A DNA stretch of 38,033 nucleotides from Gramella sp. AN32 (GCF_023718305.1 NZ_QEYO01000027.1:1-38033), one strand, 5' to 3'; shown: positions 8,876 to 17,884, counted from the stretch's first letter. Notes: generated by a model from the sequence alone, not told the origin. Program-made: numbers and translations.

Positions 8876-9481
8876 ATGAAAGGTACATCAAAAGATTTTT
8901 GGGAAGAAAGATATAGGGAACAGGATTATGTGTATGGGGAATATCCAAATATTTTCTTCCAAAGTGAGCTGGAAAAATTAGGGCCTGCATCAATACTGCT
9001 TCCTGCTGATGGGGAAGGGCGAAACTCGGTTTTTGCCGCTAAAAAAGGCTGGCAGGTGACTGCCTTTGATCTCAGTAAAGCCGGAAAGGAAAAAGCAGAT
9101 AAATTGGCGAAGAGAAATGCGGTGGAAATAAAGTTTGAAGTTACTTCCGCAAAAGAATTTGATAGCGATATTAAATTTGAAGTTATCGCACTTATCTATG
9201 CGCATTTTGATGCTGAAAACAGGCCTGCTATCCACAAACATTTATTACAATTTTTGAAACCAGGTGGGATTTTAATTTTTGAAGCATTCTCTCAAAAACA
9301 GCTTGATTATAATTCTGGTGGGCCTAAGGACCTAAGAATGCTATTTTCTAAAGAAGAAGTGAGAAGAGAGTTTTCAGGACTTACATTAGAATACCTGGAA
9401 GAGCTAAAAATAGAGCAAGTGGAAGGAAAATATCATCAGGGCCAAAGTAGTGTTATTCGTATGGTTGGTAAAAAGATCTAG
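8876..9481 (+). CDS. SAM-dependent methyltransferase, TehB/thiol-MT-like
   Basis: A 201-residue class I methyltransferase. The N-terminus FWEERYREQDYVYGEYPN is typical of the TehB/thiopurine-methyltransferase-like group. Motif I is LLPADGEGRNSVFAAKKGW with acidic motif II residue Asp65 in AFDLS, followed by IALIYAHF and LKPGGILIFE. It is third in the site A unit, 15 bases after the rhodanese. Relatives methylate tellurite, thiols or small anions. Methylation of sulfide or a persulfide would fit the setting but is not shown by sequence. Confidence 0.8.
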   Translation: MKGTSKDFWEERYREQDYVYGEYPNIFFQSELEKLGPASILLPADGEGRNSVFAAKKGWQVTAFDLSKAGKEKADKLAKRNAVEIKFEVTSAKEFDSDIKFEVIALIYAHFDAENRPAIHKHLLQFLKPGGILIFEAFSQKQLDYNSGGPKDLRMLFSKEEVRREFSGLTLEYLEELKIEQVEGKYHQGQSSVIRMVGKKI

Positions 9482-9500
9482 TCGATATCATTTTAACCAG

Positions 9501-9535
9501 GTAACAATTGTTACTGTAGGGTTTAATAGTATTTG
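9501..9535 (+). promoter_or_regulatory. Crp/Fnr-type operator (site B), atypical spacing
   Basis: GTAACAATTGTTAC at 9501-9514 is a perfect 14-bp palindrome 54 bases upstream of the CstB-like gene. At the 36.5-bp position used by the other sites the sequence is CAATTTTA, not a -7 box. The closest candidate is TAGTATTTG ending at 9535, 27.5 bp from the centre. The operator is clear; the promoter position is not. Confidence 0.6.
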
Positions 9536-9568
9536 CCAATTTTACAAAAGAAATTTAAAAAATAAGTT

Positions 9569-10909
9569 ATGAAGATAAAACAGTTTAAAGATGACCCATT
9601 ATCCCATTTTTCTTATGCTCTGGTAAGTAACGGAGAAATGGCACTGGTAGATCCCAGTAGAAACCCGGTTCAATATTATAAATATGCTGAAGAAGAGAAT
9701 GCCAAAATTACCGCAGTTTTTGAAACTCACCCGCATGCCGATTTTGTAAGCGGTCACCTTCAAATACATAAAGAAACGGGGGCGACTATTTACATTAGTG
9801 AAAAGGTGGGAGTCAGTTATCCGCACCAAAGTTTTGATGAAGGGGATAGTGTTACCATAGGAGATGCTACCATCAAACCAATATTTACCCCAGGACACTC
9901 TCCAGATAGTTTGACTTTTCATGCTTTTGAAAATGATGAGCATATTTTGTTTACTGGAGACACTTTGTTTATTGGAGATGTTGGGCGCCCCGATTTAAGG
10001 GAAAAAGCGGGGAACACTAAAGCTAAGCGTAAAGAACTTGCTCAAATGATGTATCACTCTATCCAAAATAAATTTAATGACCTGCCAAATGAGGCGATGG
10101 TATATCCTGCTCATGGAGCCGGTTCGTTATGTGGTAAAAATATGAGCGACGCCAACAGCAGTACTTTGGGTAATGAACGTATAGGCAACTGGGCTTTTAA
10201 AGAGCAAACCGAAGAGAAGTTTGTTTCAGAGATCCTAAAAGATCAACCTTTTATTCCATCTTATTTTGGATTTAATGTGGATCTCAACCGTGATGGGGCA
10301 GAAAACGTACAGTTGGCCAAATATAACGTACCACTCAAATTAAATGTATCAAATATAGAGGATGAATTCCTTGTGGTAGATACTCGTGATGAGCAACTTT
10401 ATAAAAAAGGGCATCTGCCCTATAGTATCAATATAATGGCCCGTAGTGATAGTGATAAGTTTGAAACCTGGCTGGGGGCTATTATTGAACCTGAAGAAAA
10501 GTTTTACGTGGTGCTGGAGGGTATCAACAAGCAGGATGAAATCCTTGAAAGGATAGCTAAAATTGGTTACGAAAAGCAATTGCAAGGAATTTTCACTTTA
10601 TCTGATAAGATTTCAACTTCATCAGAAAAATTTGATGTAGCAACTTTCGATAAAAATAAAGAAGATTATACGATTGTAGATATACGAAATGATGGTGAAG
10701 TTGCTGAGGGTAAGATCTTTGAAAATTCATATCATATCCCTTTAAATGAATTACGAGAAAGTATAGAAGCCCTTCCTAAAAATAAACCTCTTGTGGTGCA
10801 TTGTGCCGGAGGCTATCGTAGTGCTGCAGGAAGTAGTATTTTAGAAAGTGAAATTGAGGAAGTACCTGTTTATGACTTAAGCGAGGATGTGAAAAAATAT
10901 ACATCCTGA
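9569..10909 (+). CDS. CstB-like persulfide dioxygenase-rhodanese fusion
   Basis: A 446-residue three-domain enzyme. An ETHE1-type metallo-beta-lactamase-fold dioxygenase domain (about 1-240) has the probable Fe(II) ligands His54 in THPHADF, His110 in TPGHSPDS and Asp131 in FTGDTLF. A pseudo-rhodanese domain (about 255-345) lacks the catalytic Cys, reading VVLEG at the loop. A C-terminal rhodanese (about 362-440) has active Cys412 in HCAGGYRS. This order and length match CstB, which in Staphylococcus aureus oxidises low-molecular-weight persulfides and yields thiosulfate. No signal peptide, so it acts in the cytoplasm. Its stop overlaps the next start by one base. Operator site B precedes it. 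Confidence 0.85.
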   Translation: MKIKQFKDDPLSHFSYALVSNGEMALVDPSRNPVQYYKYAEEENAKITAVFETHPHADFVSGHLQIHKETGATIYISEKVGVSYPHQSFDEGDSVTIGDATIKPIFTPGHSPDSLTFHAFENDEHILFTGDTLFIGDVGRPDLREKAGNTKAKRKELAQMMYHSIQNKFNDLPNEAMVYPAHGAGSLCGKNMSDANSSTLGNERIGNWAFKEQTEEKFVSEILKDQPFIPSYFGFNVDLNRDGAENVQLAKYNVPLKLNVSNIEDEFLVVDTRDEQLYKKGHLPYSINIMARSDSDKFETWLGAIIEPEEKFYVVLEGINKQDEILERIAKIGYEKQLQGIFTLSDKISTSSEKFDVATFDKNKEDYTIVDIRNDGEVAEGKIFENSYHIPLNELRESIEALPKNKPLVVHCAGGYRSAAGSSILESEIEEVPVYDLSEDVKKYTS

Positions 10910-12141
10910 TGAGCGCAAAACTAGGCTTAAAGAAAAACTGGAAACAGTTTTCTTTACTGGTTTTAATAAATGCTTTTGTAGGCGGAATGGTGGGGCTGGA
11001 GAGGAGTATCTTTCCCCAATACGCCCAGGAGATTTTTGGTATAGAATCCAACACTGCGATTTTATCATTTATAACGGCCTTTGGTATTACCAAGGCCGTT
11101 ACTAATTTAATGACAGGTAGATTTGCCAACAGGTTTGGCAGAAAACGTTTACTGGTTATCGGCTGGCTGTTTGCCCTTCCTATCCCTTTTATTTTAATGT
11201 ATGCAACCTCCTGGAACTGGGTGATTTTTGCCAATATCCTTTTGGGTATTAACCAGGGGTTAACCTGGAGTAGTACGGTAGTCATGAAAATTGATCTGGT
11301 AGGGGAGAAGGATCGTGGATTGGCGATGGGATTAAACGAGTTTTCGGGTTACCTTGCCGTGGGGGTGGTTGCCTTTTTGTCTGGTTATGTCGCTAATGTG
11401 TATGGGATAACACCTTATCCTTTTTATATTGGTATTGGGATTTCTATGGTGGGTTTAATAATGAGTTATCTTTTTATAAAAGATACCCGGACTTTTGTAG
11501 CCATAGAGAAGGATAGCAATAATATTTCCCCTTTAAAAAATGTCTTTTTAGACACCACTTTTAGAAACAAAACTTTAAGCTCGGTAACCCAGGCAGGACT
11601 GGTTAATAATTTAAATGACGGAATGATATGGGGATTGTTGCCCATTATTCTTTTACAGGCAGATTATGATTCCCAATCCATTGGTATAATAACGGCGGTT
11701 TATCCTACCGTATGGGGGATAGGTCAATTATTTACGGGGAGGATGTCTGACATTTACTCAAAAAAAGGTTTGCTTTTTTGGGGAATGTTATTGCAGGGAA
11801 TCGCAATTCTCATCCTACCTTTTACAGAAGATTTCATATTTATGGTGACCATTGCTTTTGTATTAGGGTTAGGTACGGCATTGGTATATCCAACCTTCTT
11901 ATCTGCTATTGCCTCGGCAACCAATCCCACCCAACGTGCTGAAAGTATTGGTGCTTTTAGATTTTGGCGTGATTCGGGTTATGCCATTGGTGCTTTACTA
12001 TCTGGAATAATTGCAGACCTGCTCGGCGTTCCATTTGCAATTGTTATCATTGGTGTGATAACCTTATGTTCCGCAGTAATAATTAAATTACGAATGCCTG
12101 AGAATGAAAAAATTAAATCCTGGCCAGGCGAAGCATTGTAA
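10909..12141 (+). CDS. MFS transporter
   Basis: A 410-residue major facilitator with about 12 membrane segments. The loop 2-3 signature is TGRFANRFGRKRLLVIG near residue 66, and a second-half counterpart TGRMSDIYSKKGLLFWG. Its ATG overlaps the CstB-like gene by one base (TGATG), so the two are translationally coupled. The substrate is unknown; export of a sulfur oxidation product or exchange of a small organic acid would fit. No operator of its own is seen between the two genes. Confidence 0.85.
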   Translation: MSAKLGLKKNWKQFSLLVLINAFVGGMVGLERSIFPQYAQEIFGIESNTAILSFITAFGITKAVTNLMTGRFANRFGRKRLLVIGWLFALPIPFILMYATSWNWVIFANILLGINQGLTWSSTVVMKIDLVGEKDRGLAMGLNEFSGYLAVGVVAFLSGYVANVYGITPYPFYIGIGISMVGLIMSYLFIKDTRTFVAIEKDSNNISPLKNVFLDTTFRNKTLSSVTQAGLVNNLNDGMIWGLLPIILLQADYDSQSIGIITAVYPTVWGIGQLFTGRMSDIYSKKGLLFWGMLLQGIAILILPFTEDFIFMVTIAFVLGLGTALVYPTFLSAIASATNPTQRAESIGAFRFWRDSGYAIGALLSGIIADLLGVPFAIVIIGVITLCSAVIIKLRMPENEKIKSWPGEAL

Positions 12142-12195
12142 TTTTACAAATCTTGAAAATATGGAATTTTAGTCAGAAGAATTCTACTGCAGTAT

Positions 12196-12239
12196 GTAAC
12201 ATAGGTTACCGAGCGTGCTTTGACTATTTGATATATTCG
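12196..12239 (+). promoter_or_regulatory. Crp/Fnr-type operator and -7 box (site C)
   Basis: GTAAC-ATAG-GTTAC at 12196-12209 has perfect arms. TATATTCG at 12232-12239 ends 36.5 bp from the centre. It drives the YeeE pair and the Crp/Fnr gene, implying autoregulation if that regulator is the binder. An extra TATTTG ending at 12230 also exists. Confidence 0.75.
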
Positions 12240-12255
12240 CACAAAATTAAAAAAA

Positions 12256-12813
12256 ATGGAATTGATTTATGAACCCTGGCCATGGTATGTTTCGGGGCCT
12301 TTAATTGCTGCAACGATGTTCGTGTTGCTATATACGGGAAAACAGTTTGGAATGTCTTCTAACCTTCGCACCATGTGTTCTGCAAGCGGAGCAGGTAAAG
12401 CAGCCGATTTTTTCAGGTTTGACTGGAAGAAAGAGAGATGGAACCTTATGGTTGTTTTAGGTGCTGTGCTGGGTGGTTTTTTTGCGTCTACCTATCTATC
12501 AAATAATACAGTGGAAATAAATGAAAGGTTAGCTGATAAATTAAGTAATGAGTATGGTATTCATAGTGCCGGGGAAGCTTATATGCCTACCGAAATATTT
12601 GCTTTGGAAAATCTTGGAGATCCCCTTGTTTTATTTGTATTAATTGCCGGCGGTTTTATGGTTGGCTTCGGTGCCAGGTATGCCGGTGGCTGTACTTCCG
12701 GGCATGCTATTTCCGGATTGAGCAACCTTCAACTTCCATCCCTGATCGCTGTAATTGGCTTTTTTATCGGTGGACTTATAATGATCCATTTGCTTTACCC
12801 TTTAATATTTTAA
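12256..12813 (+). CDS. YeeE/YedE-family permease, N-terminal-half type
   Basis: A 185-residue membrane protein with four to five hydrophobic segments. It corresponds to about half of a full-length YeeE thiosulfate permease. It keeps TMCSASGAG with Cys41 and ARYAGGCTSGHAISG with Cys146, equivalents of the cysteines thought to relay thiosulfate in YeeE. The partner half is encoded immediately downstream with no spacer, so the two probably form one transporter. Uptake of thiosulfate or another sulfane-sulfur anion is the likely role, inferred from the family and the neighbours. Confidence 0.85.
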   Translation: MELIYEPWPWYVSGPLIAATMFVLLYTGKQFGMSSNLRTMCSASGAGKAADFFRFDWKKERWNLMVVLGAVLGGFFASTYLSNNTVEINERLADKLSNEYGIHSAGEAYMPTEIFALENLGDPLVLFVLIAGGFMVGFGARYAGGCTSGHAISGLSNLQLPSLIAVIGFFIGGLIMIHLLYPLIF

Positions 12814-13230
12814 ATGATGAAATATATTACATACGTTTTAATTGGTTTCTTTTTTGGTATTATTATGTATAAATCTGAAGCAGCTTCCTGGTTCAGGATT
12901 TACGAGATGTTCGAGTTTGGGGCATTTCATATGTATGGGATAATCGGTTCGGCATTATTGTTTGGCGTTCTGGGGGTTCAATACATTAAGAGGAACAATA
13001 TAAAAGCCATGGGCGGCCAGGAGATGCAATTGAAACCCAAAGATAAAAGTATTGCCCGTTATTTAATTGGCGGTATTATTTTTGGATTAGGTTGGGCCCT
13101 TGCCGGGGCTTGCCCGGGGCCTATGTATGTGCTCGCGGGATCTGGTTATATTTCGATATTAGTGGTGATCGCAGCCGCTTTGTTGGGTACCTTTATATAT
13201 GGCCTGGTACGTACTAAACTTCCTCATTAA
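12814..13230 (+). CDS. YeeE/YedE-family permease, C-terminal-half type (DUF6691-like)
   Basis: A 138-residue partner of the preceding gene, its ATG directly after that gene's stop; a second ATG follows at once (12817). It has four hydrophobic segments and the signature GLGWALAGACPGPMYVLAGSG with Cys100. In single-chain YeeE proteins the same motif lies in the second half. The split arrangement is common in Bacteroidota and Proteobacteria and often accompanies rhodanese and persulfide dioxygenase genes. Confidence 0.85.
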   Translation: MMKYITYVLIGFFFGIIMYKSEAASWFRIYEMFEFGAFHMYGIIGSALLFGVLGVQYIKRNNIKAMGGQEMQLKPKDKSIARYLIGGIIFGLGWALAGACPGPMYVLAGSGYISILVVIAAALLGTFIYGLVRTKLPH

Positions 13231-13246
13231 ATAAATCGTTTCTATC

Positions 13247-13879
13247 ATGAAAAATGAGCTGTATAATGCCTACTCCTTTGTTTTTGAAGAAGAATTATTA
13301 AATGAAATTTTTAAAATAGGTACTCTTAAACATATACGTGCAGGAGAAATTATTTTAACTGCAGAAGAGTACATTACTTCCATACCTTTATTACTGGACG
13401 GGGCTATTAAAATTTCCCGTGTAGATAATGATGGGGACGAATTATTACTCTATTTCCTTGAAAGAGGGGATACCTGTGCCCTTACACTCACTTGCTGTTT
13501 AAATAAAAGTAAGAGTGATATAAAAGCGGTAACTGAAAAGGATACTAAATTAATTATGGTCCCTGTTGAAAAAATGGAGGAATGGATTGTGAAGTATAAA
13601 TCCTGGAGGACATTTGTTTTTCAAAGTTATAATTTAAGGCTTAAGGAAATGCTGGACGCAATAGATTCAATAGCATTCCTTAAAATGGATAAAAGATTAT
13701 TGCAATACCTGCAGGATAAGGCAAAGGTAAATCAAAACGAAATCCTGCAAATAACACATCAGGAAATCGCTTACGATCTTCATACTTCCCGGGTTGTTAT
13801 TTCCAGGTTATTAAAAACCCTGGAATTAGAGGGGAAAATATCTCTTAGAAGAAACAGCATAGTAATCCTGGATTTATAG
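13247..13879 (+). CDS. Crp/Fnr-family transcriptional regulator, candidate master of the sulfur regulon
   Basis: A 210-residue regulator with a cyclic-nucleotide-binding-like beta-roll (about 15-115), dimer helix (about 120-145) and winged helix (about 148-208). The HTH is ITHQEIAYDLHTSRVVISRLLK. The beta-roll lacks the canonical cAMP phosphate-binding segment but holds a cysteine cluster, Cys77, Cys83 and Cys84, in GDTCALTLTCCL. That suggests a thiol-based or metal signal rather than cAMP; this is inference. It lies 16 bases after the YeeE pair in the site C unit. It is the only Crp/Fnr gene visible and the GTAAC-N4-GTTAC palindromes have Crp/Fnr size and class II geometry, so it probably activates these promoters and itself. 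Confidence 0.85.
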   Translation: MKNELYNAYSFVFEEELLNEIFKIGTLKHIRAGEIILTAEEYITSIPLLLDGAIKISRVDNDGDELLLYFLERGDTCALTLTCCLNKSKSDIKAVTEKDTKLIMVPVEKMEEWIVKYKSWRTFVFQSYNLRLKEMLDAIDSIAFLKMDKRLLQYLQDKAKVNQNEILQITHQEIAYDLHTSRVVISRLLKTLELEGKISLRRNSIVILDL

Positions 13880-14119
13880 AAAATCCATTGCTTTACTCAA
13901 TAATCTGTAACTTCAGCTTTATACTTTTTCAAGTCAACTTCTAATCAAACAAACTATTCTAGTAAAACTACAATTAGTTTGTGTGTTGTATTTAAGCAAC
14001 AATAATTCACTATAAAATAACAGAAACTTAAGCAAGCATTTAAAATATAACCCAATAACTAAGTCCTGACTTTAGAATTCTGCGATTAAATACATCAGTT
14101 TATACCTGGTTTTTCCTTT

Positions 14120-14302
14120 CTATTTGGCCCCCAGCTTTTTAAGGATCTTTTCCATCAAACACCACTTCGTAAAGGAAGATTGTAATAAATTAGCTCCTAC
14201 AAATGCGGTGAACCAAAGCCAGTTTAAATTTACATATATGGCTAAAAGTAAGCTGATAAGGATAAAACTTCCTGCTATTCCTCTTACTAGTCTATTTATC
14301 AT
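14120..14302 (-). CDS. DUF2892 (YgaP-type) small membrane protein
   Basis: A 60-residue protein with two hydrophobic segments and the family pattern NRLVRGIAGSFILIS, WLWFTAFVGANLLQSSFT and KWCLMEKILKKLGAK. In YgaP this module anchors a rhodanese domain; free-standing copies accompany sulfur-transfer genes. It is last in the minus-strand ArsR/SQR-like/RND operon, 18 bases after the PII-like gene. The single Cys in the FTKWC segment is conserved in relatives. Function is unknown. Confidence 0.8.
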   Translation of the reverse strand: MINRLVRGIAGSFILISLLLAIYVNLNWLWFTAFVGANLLQSSFTKWCLMEKILKKLGAK

Positions 14303-14320
14303 AATTTTTGATTTTATGGG

Positions 14321-14626
14321 TTAGATAAATTGTTCAATCCCCAAAACCACAATCCTCACGGGATTATTGGTGGGGAGGTTCTTATTATATTCTTTAGTAA
14401 GTTCAAGAAGTGGAGTTATAAGTTCCTCTTCCGTAAAAGAAAAGAAGAGCATGGATTCGTTGCCACTTCGCTCCCCGGGAAACCAACTTTGGGCAGCAAT
14501 AAAGGAATTTGAATTTTTATATCCGTCTATTTCAGAACTACTGAAAGCTTCAATTTTGGCCTCTTTCAATATTCTTAATACATCCTTTTGGAATTCGGCA
14601 AGGGCCGTAATTATTAATAATTTCAT
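14321..14626 (-). CDS. small PII-like/DUF3240-like protein of RND operons (tentative)
   Basis: A 101-residue soluble protein counted from the ATG complementary to 14624-14626 (MKLLIITA); an upstream ATG at 14644 would add six residues. Its alternating pattern, KLLIITALAEFQKDVLRILK and RIVVLGIEQFI, suggests a ferredoxin-like PII/CutA fold, as found in small proteins encoded next to RND efflux pumps. No signal peptide or cysteine is seen. It follows the RND gene by 57 bases. Fold assignment is by eye. Confidence 0.5.
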   Translation of the reverse strand: MKLLIITALAEFQKDVLRILKEAKIEAFSSSEIDGYKNSNSFIAAQSWFPGERSGNESMLFFSFTEEELITPLLELTKEYNKNLPTNNPVRIVVLGIEQFI

Positions 14627-14683
14627 GATATTTTTGTTTTGCATTTAACCTTAAGAAAATTCTGTTTTTTATAAGCCAGCATC

Positions 14684-17600
14684 TTATTTATAGTTTTTCC
14701 TTTCAATCATATAATAAACAAGAGGCACTACCAGTAAGGTAAGCACGGTAGAGGCAATGGTACCGCCCATAAGCGAGATGGCCAGCCCCTGGAAAATTGG
14801 ATCGAAAAGGATCACAAAAGCCCCAATTACCACCGTTCCAGCGGTAAGCAAAATAGGGGTGGTCCTTACGGCCCCGGCTTCTATTATCGCCTGCTTTAAG
14901 GGGATACCATCTTCAAGCCTTAAATTCACGAAATCTATTAATAGTACCGAATTCCTTACCATGATCCCGGCCAGCGCGATCATTCCAATAAAAGAGGTGG
15001 CTGTAAAGAATGCCCCCATGATCCAGTGACCCAGTACAATCCCTACCAATGATAACGGAATGGCTACCATCATTACTATGGGGGCTTTAAAGTTCTGGAA
15101 CCAGCCTACAATAAGAATGTAAATGATAATGATTACCCCCAGGAAGGCTATTCCCAGGTCCCTAAATACTTCAAGGGTAATTTGCCATTCCCCGTCCCAT
15201 TTCACGGTATAATCGTCTTCATATTGGGGTTGTTCCAGGTAAAGTTCGTTCATGCTGTACCCCTTCGGAAGTTTGATTTCTTTAAGTTTCTCTTCCATTC
15301 CCAGGATGGCATAAACGGGGCTTTCCAGTTCTCCGGCCATATCGGCCATTACATAGACCACGCGTTTCTGGTTTTTACGGTAGATGCTTTTATCAAGCGT
15401 TTTTTCTTTCACTTTAACCAAATCGCCCACCGAAACCATTTGGCCATTTTGTGAAGTTATTTGTATCTGGGAAATATCACTTATGGAAGATTTTTCTTTT
15501 TCATCCAAGGCCAATACAATTCCTACCGGCTGGGTGGCATCTTCATCATAAAGAAAAGTGATTGCCCTTTCACCCAGGGCACCATTTAAGGTATAAACAA
15601 TTTGCTGGGGGGCAATGCCATACAGCATTGCCTTTTCTTTGTCTATTTCAAAATCGTACTCGGTTTGATCGGCTTCAACCATCCAGTCCACATCTACCAC
15701 ATCTTCCGTATCGTTTAGGATAGTCTTTACCTTATCTGCTACTTCTATTTGTTTCTCATAATCTGGCCCGTAAATTTCAGCTACAATGGTAGAGAGCACG
15801 GGTGGTCCCGGCGGTACTTCCACCACTTTTACATTAGCGCCATACTTTCCTGCTATTTTTTGAATGTCTGGTCTCAATAATTTGGCAATATCATGACTTT
15901 GTGCACTCCGCTCCACTTTGTCGGTGAGATTTACCTGAATATCGGCCGTATTACTGGCTCCACGCAAATCGTAATGCCTTACCAGTCCGTTAAAGGTAAT
16001 TGGCGCCGAAGTACCCACATAACTTTGGTAGTTCACAATTTCAGGACGTTGCGAGAGATACTGGCTAATCTCTTTGGTTACAACGGCTGTTCGTTCTAAG
16101 GTAGTACCCTCGGGCATATCTATAATAATCTGAAATTCATTTTTGTTATCAAACGGCAGCATTTTTACGGCGACGGTTTCAGTAAAAAATAGGGCCACAG
16201 ATCCCAGTAAAAGAACAATGGTAATTCCTAAAAAGGCCCATCGTTTTTTAGAATTTTCAAGCAGGGGCGTTTCAAGCCTGGCATATAGCTTGTATATAAA
16301 ATTGTCTTTCAGGCGTACCTCTTTTTCTTCTGCTTGTTTTTGACCTTTTTTAGCCTTTTCGCGTAGAAATATATACCCCAAATAGGGAGTAATAGTGAGG
16401 GCGACAAATAAGGATAAGATCATTGCGATGGAAGCACCAATGGGCATAGGACTCATATAAGGCCCCATGAGTCCGCTTACAAAGGCCATAGGCAATACCG
16501 AAGCAATTACCGTAAAGGTGGCCAGAATAGTTGGGTTTCCTACTTCATTGATAGCATAAATAGCAGCCTGTTTAAAGGGCAGGCGCTTCAACTTGAAATG
16601 CCGGTGCATATTTTCGGCTATAATAATGGAATCATCTACTACAATCCCGGTCACGAATACCAGGGCAAACAGGGTAATCCTGTTCAGGGTATAATCCAGC
16701 ATATAGTAACTAAGCAGGGTAAGGGCAAAGGTAATGGGAACCGAGAGGAATACTACCAGGCCGCCCCGCCATCCCATGGCCAGCATCACCACCAGGGTTA
16801 CCGCAATTATGGCCCCGATAAGGTGCATTAAGAGTTCCGATACCTTGTGGGATGCGGTTTCCCCATAATTTCGGGTCACCTCAACATGAACATCATCGGG
16901 GATCAAAGAGGTTTTTAGATGCTCCACTTTTTCAAGGATCACATCGGAAATTTTCATGGCATCGGCCCCTTTTCTTTTAGCTATAGAAATGGTCACCGCG
17001 GGATATTCCGAGGAATAATCTGCAGCCTGTTCTCCGGCCTGGCCATATCCAAAATTCACATATTCCTTGGATGTTTCAGGCCCGTCTGTAACCATTGCAA
17101 TTTGTTTTAGGTAAACCGGCTGCTTGCCCTGAACCCCCACGATTAGATTCTCAACGTCTTTTGCCGATTCTAAAAAACTACCTGTGGTTACAAGGAATTC
17201 TGAATCCCCGGAATCAAAACTTCCCGAGGAAAGTTGTTGATTGTTCGCCTTTATTTTTTCGGTAATGCTTAAAAAATCGACCCCGCTGGAAGCCATTTTA
17301 TCTTTGTCAAGCACCACCCTCACCTGGCGGTTTCGGCCCCCTATTTTTTTGGTAACCGAGACATCGGGAACCTTTTCTATTTCCTGGGTAAGTTCGTTGG
17401 CTATTTGCCTAAGCTGGAAGTCGTTATAGTTCTCACTCCAAAGGGTGAGCCCTAAAACGGGGACATCATCAATGACCCGAGTTTTCACTAGGGGCTGCGT
17501 AACATTGGATGGCATTTGAGCCATGTTTTTCATCAGCTCGTTATAGAGCTTCACATAAGAGCGCTCTATATCTTCGCCCACATAAAACTGGACGATAAGC

Positions 17601-17884
17601 ATTCCCTGCTCCTTCAGGGAAGTAGAATACACATATTCTACCCCTTTAATATTTGAAATTATTTTCTCCAAAGGCTTGGTAACCCGTGATTCTACCTCGG
17701 TAGGGCTTGCGCCTGGATACCCAACAAATATGTCGGCCATGGGCACGTCTATTTGCGGTTCTTCCTCCCGGGGGATCAAAAACGAACTGTAAACACCTAC
17801 TACCATGAACACGATCATGAGGAGCACCGTAAGTTTTGAACTTATAAAGCCTTTGGCAATTTTGCCTGCTAATCCTTCTTTCAT
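14684..17884 (-). CDS. RND efflux transporter, inner-membrane pump (AcrB/HAE1-like)
   Basis: A 1066-residue proton-driven pump, full length for the family. It begins with a membrane segment at about 15-35 and the entry motif FVGYPGASPTEVESRVTKPL. TM4 has GIVVDDSIIIAENMHR with the paired Asp of proton relay. Two large periplasmic regions alternate with the membrane blocks, and the second half repeats the layout to VLTLLVVPLVYYMIE. It resembles HAE1 pumps more than metal-specific CusA. With the HlyD and TolC genes upstream it forms a tripartite system. Its operon also encodes an ArsR repressor and SQR-like flavoprotein, so export of a sulfur-reactive compound is possible. GC looks higher than in the flanking sulfur units. 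Confidence 0.92.
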   Translation of the reverse strand: MKEGLAGKIAKGFISSKLTVLLMIVFMVVGVYSSFLIPREEEPQIDVPMADIFVGYPGASPTEVESRVTKPLEKIISNIKGVEYVYSTSLKEQGMLIVQFYVGEDIERSYVKLYNELMKNMAQMPSNVTQPLVKTRVIDDVPVLGLTLWSENYNDFQLRQIANELTQEIEKVPDVSVTKKIGGRNRQVRVVLDKDKMASSGVDFLSITEKIKANNQQLSSGSFDSGDSEFLVTTGSFLESAKDVENLIVGVQGKQPVYLKQIAMVTDGPETSKEYVNFGYGQAGEQAADYSSEYPAVTISIAKRKGADAMKISDVILEKVEHLKTSLIPDDVHVEVTRNYGETASHKVSELLMHLIGAIIAVTLVVMLAMGWRGGLVVFLSVPITFALTLLSYYMLDYTLNRITLFALVFVTGIVVDDSIIIAENMHRHFKLKRLPFKQAAIYAINEVGNPTILATFTVIASVLPMAFVSGLMGPYMSPMPIGASIAMILSLFVALTITPYLGYIFLREKAKKGQKQAEEKEVRLKDNFIYKLYARLETPLLENSKKRWAFLGITIVLLLGSVALFFTETVAVKMLPFDNKNEFQIIIDMPEGTTLERTAVVTKEISQYLSQRPEIVNYQSYVGTSAPITFNGLVRHYDLRGASNTADIQVNLTDKVERSAQSHDIAKLLRPDIQKIAGKYGANVKVVEVPPGPPVLSTIVAEIYGPDYEKQIEVADKVKTILNDTEDVVDVDWMVEADQTEYDFEIDKEKAMLYGIAPQQIVYTLNGALGERAITFLYDEDATQPVGIVLALDEKEKSSISDISQIQITSQNGQMVSVGDLVKVKEKTLDKSIYRKNQKRVVYVMADMAGELESPVYAILGMEEKLKEIKLPKGYSMNELYLEQPQYEDDYTVKWDGEWQITLEVFRDLGIAFLGVIIIIYILIVGWFQNFKAPIVMMVAIPLSLVGIVLGHWIMGAFFTATSFIGMIALAGIMVRNSVLLIDFVNLRLEDGIPLKQAIIEAGAVRTTPILLTAGTVVIGAFVILFDPIFQGLAISLMGGTIASTVLTLLVVPLVYYMIERKNYK

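Noticed and set aside
10776..11285. 169-codon minus-strand open frame across the CstB-like/MFS junction
   Set aside because: It lies opposite two strongly supported coupled genes and shows no family motif.
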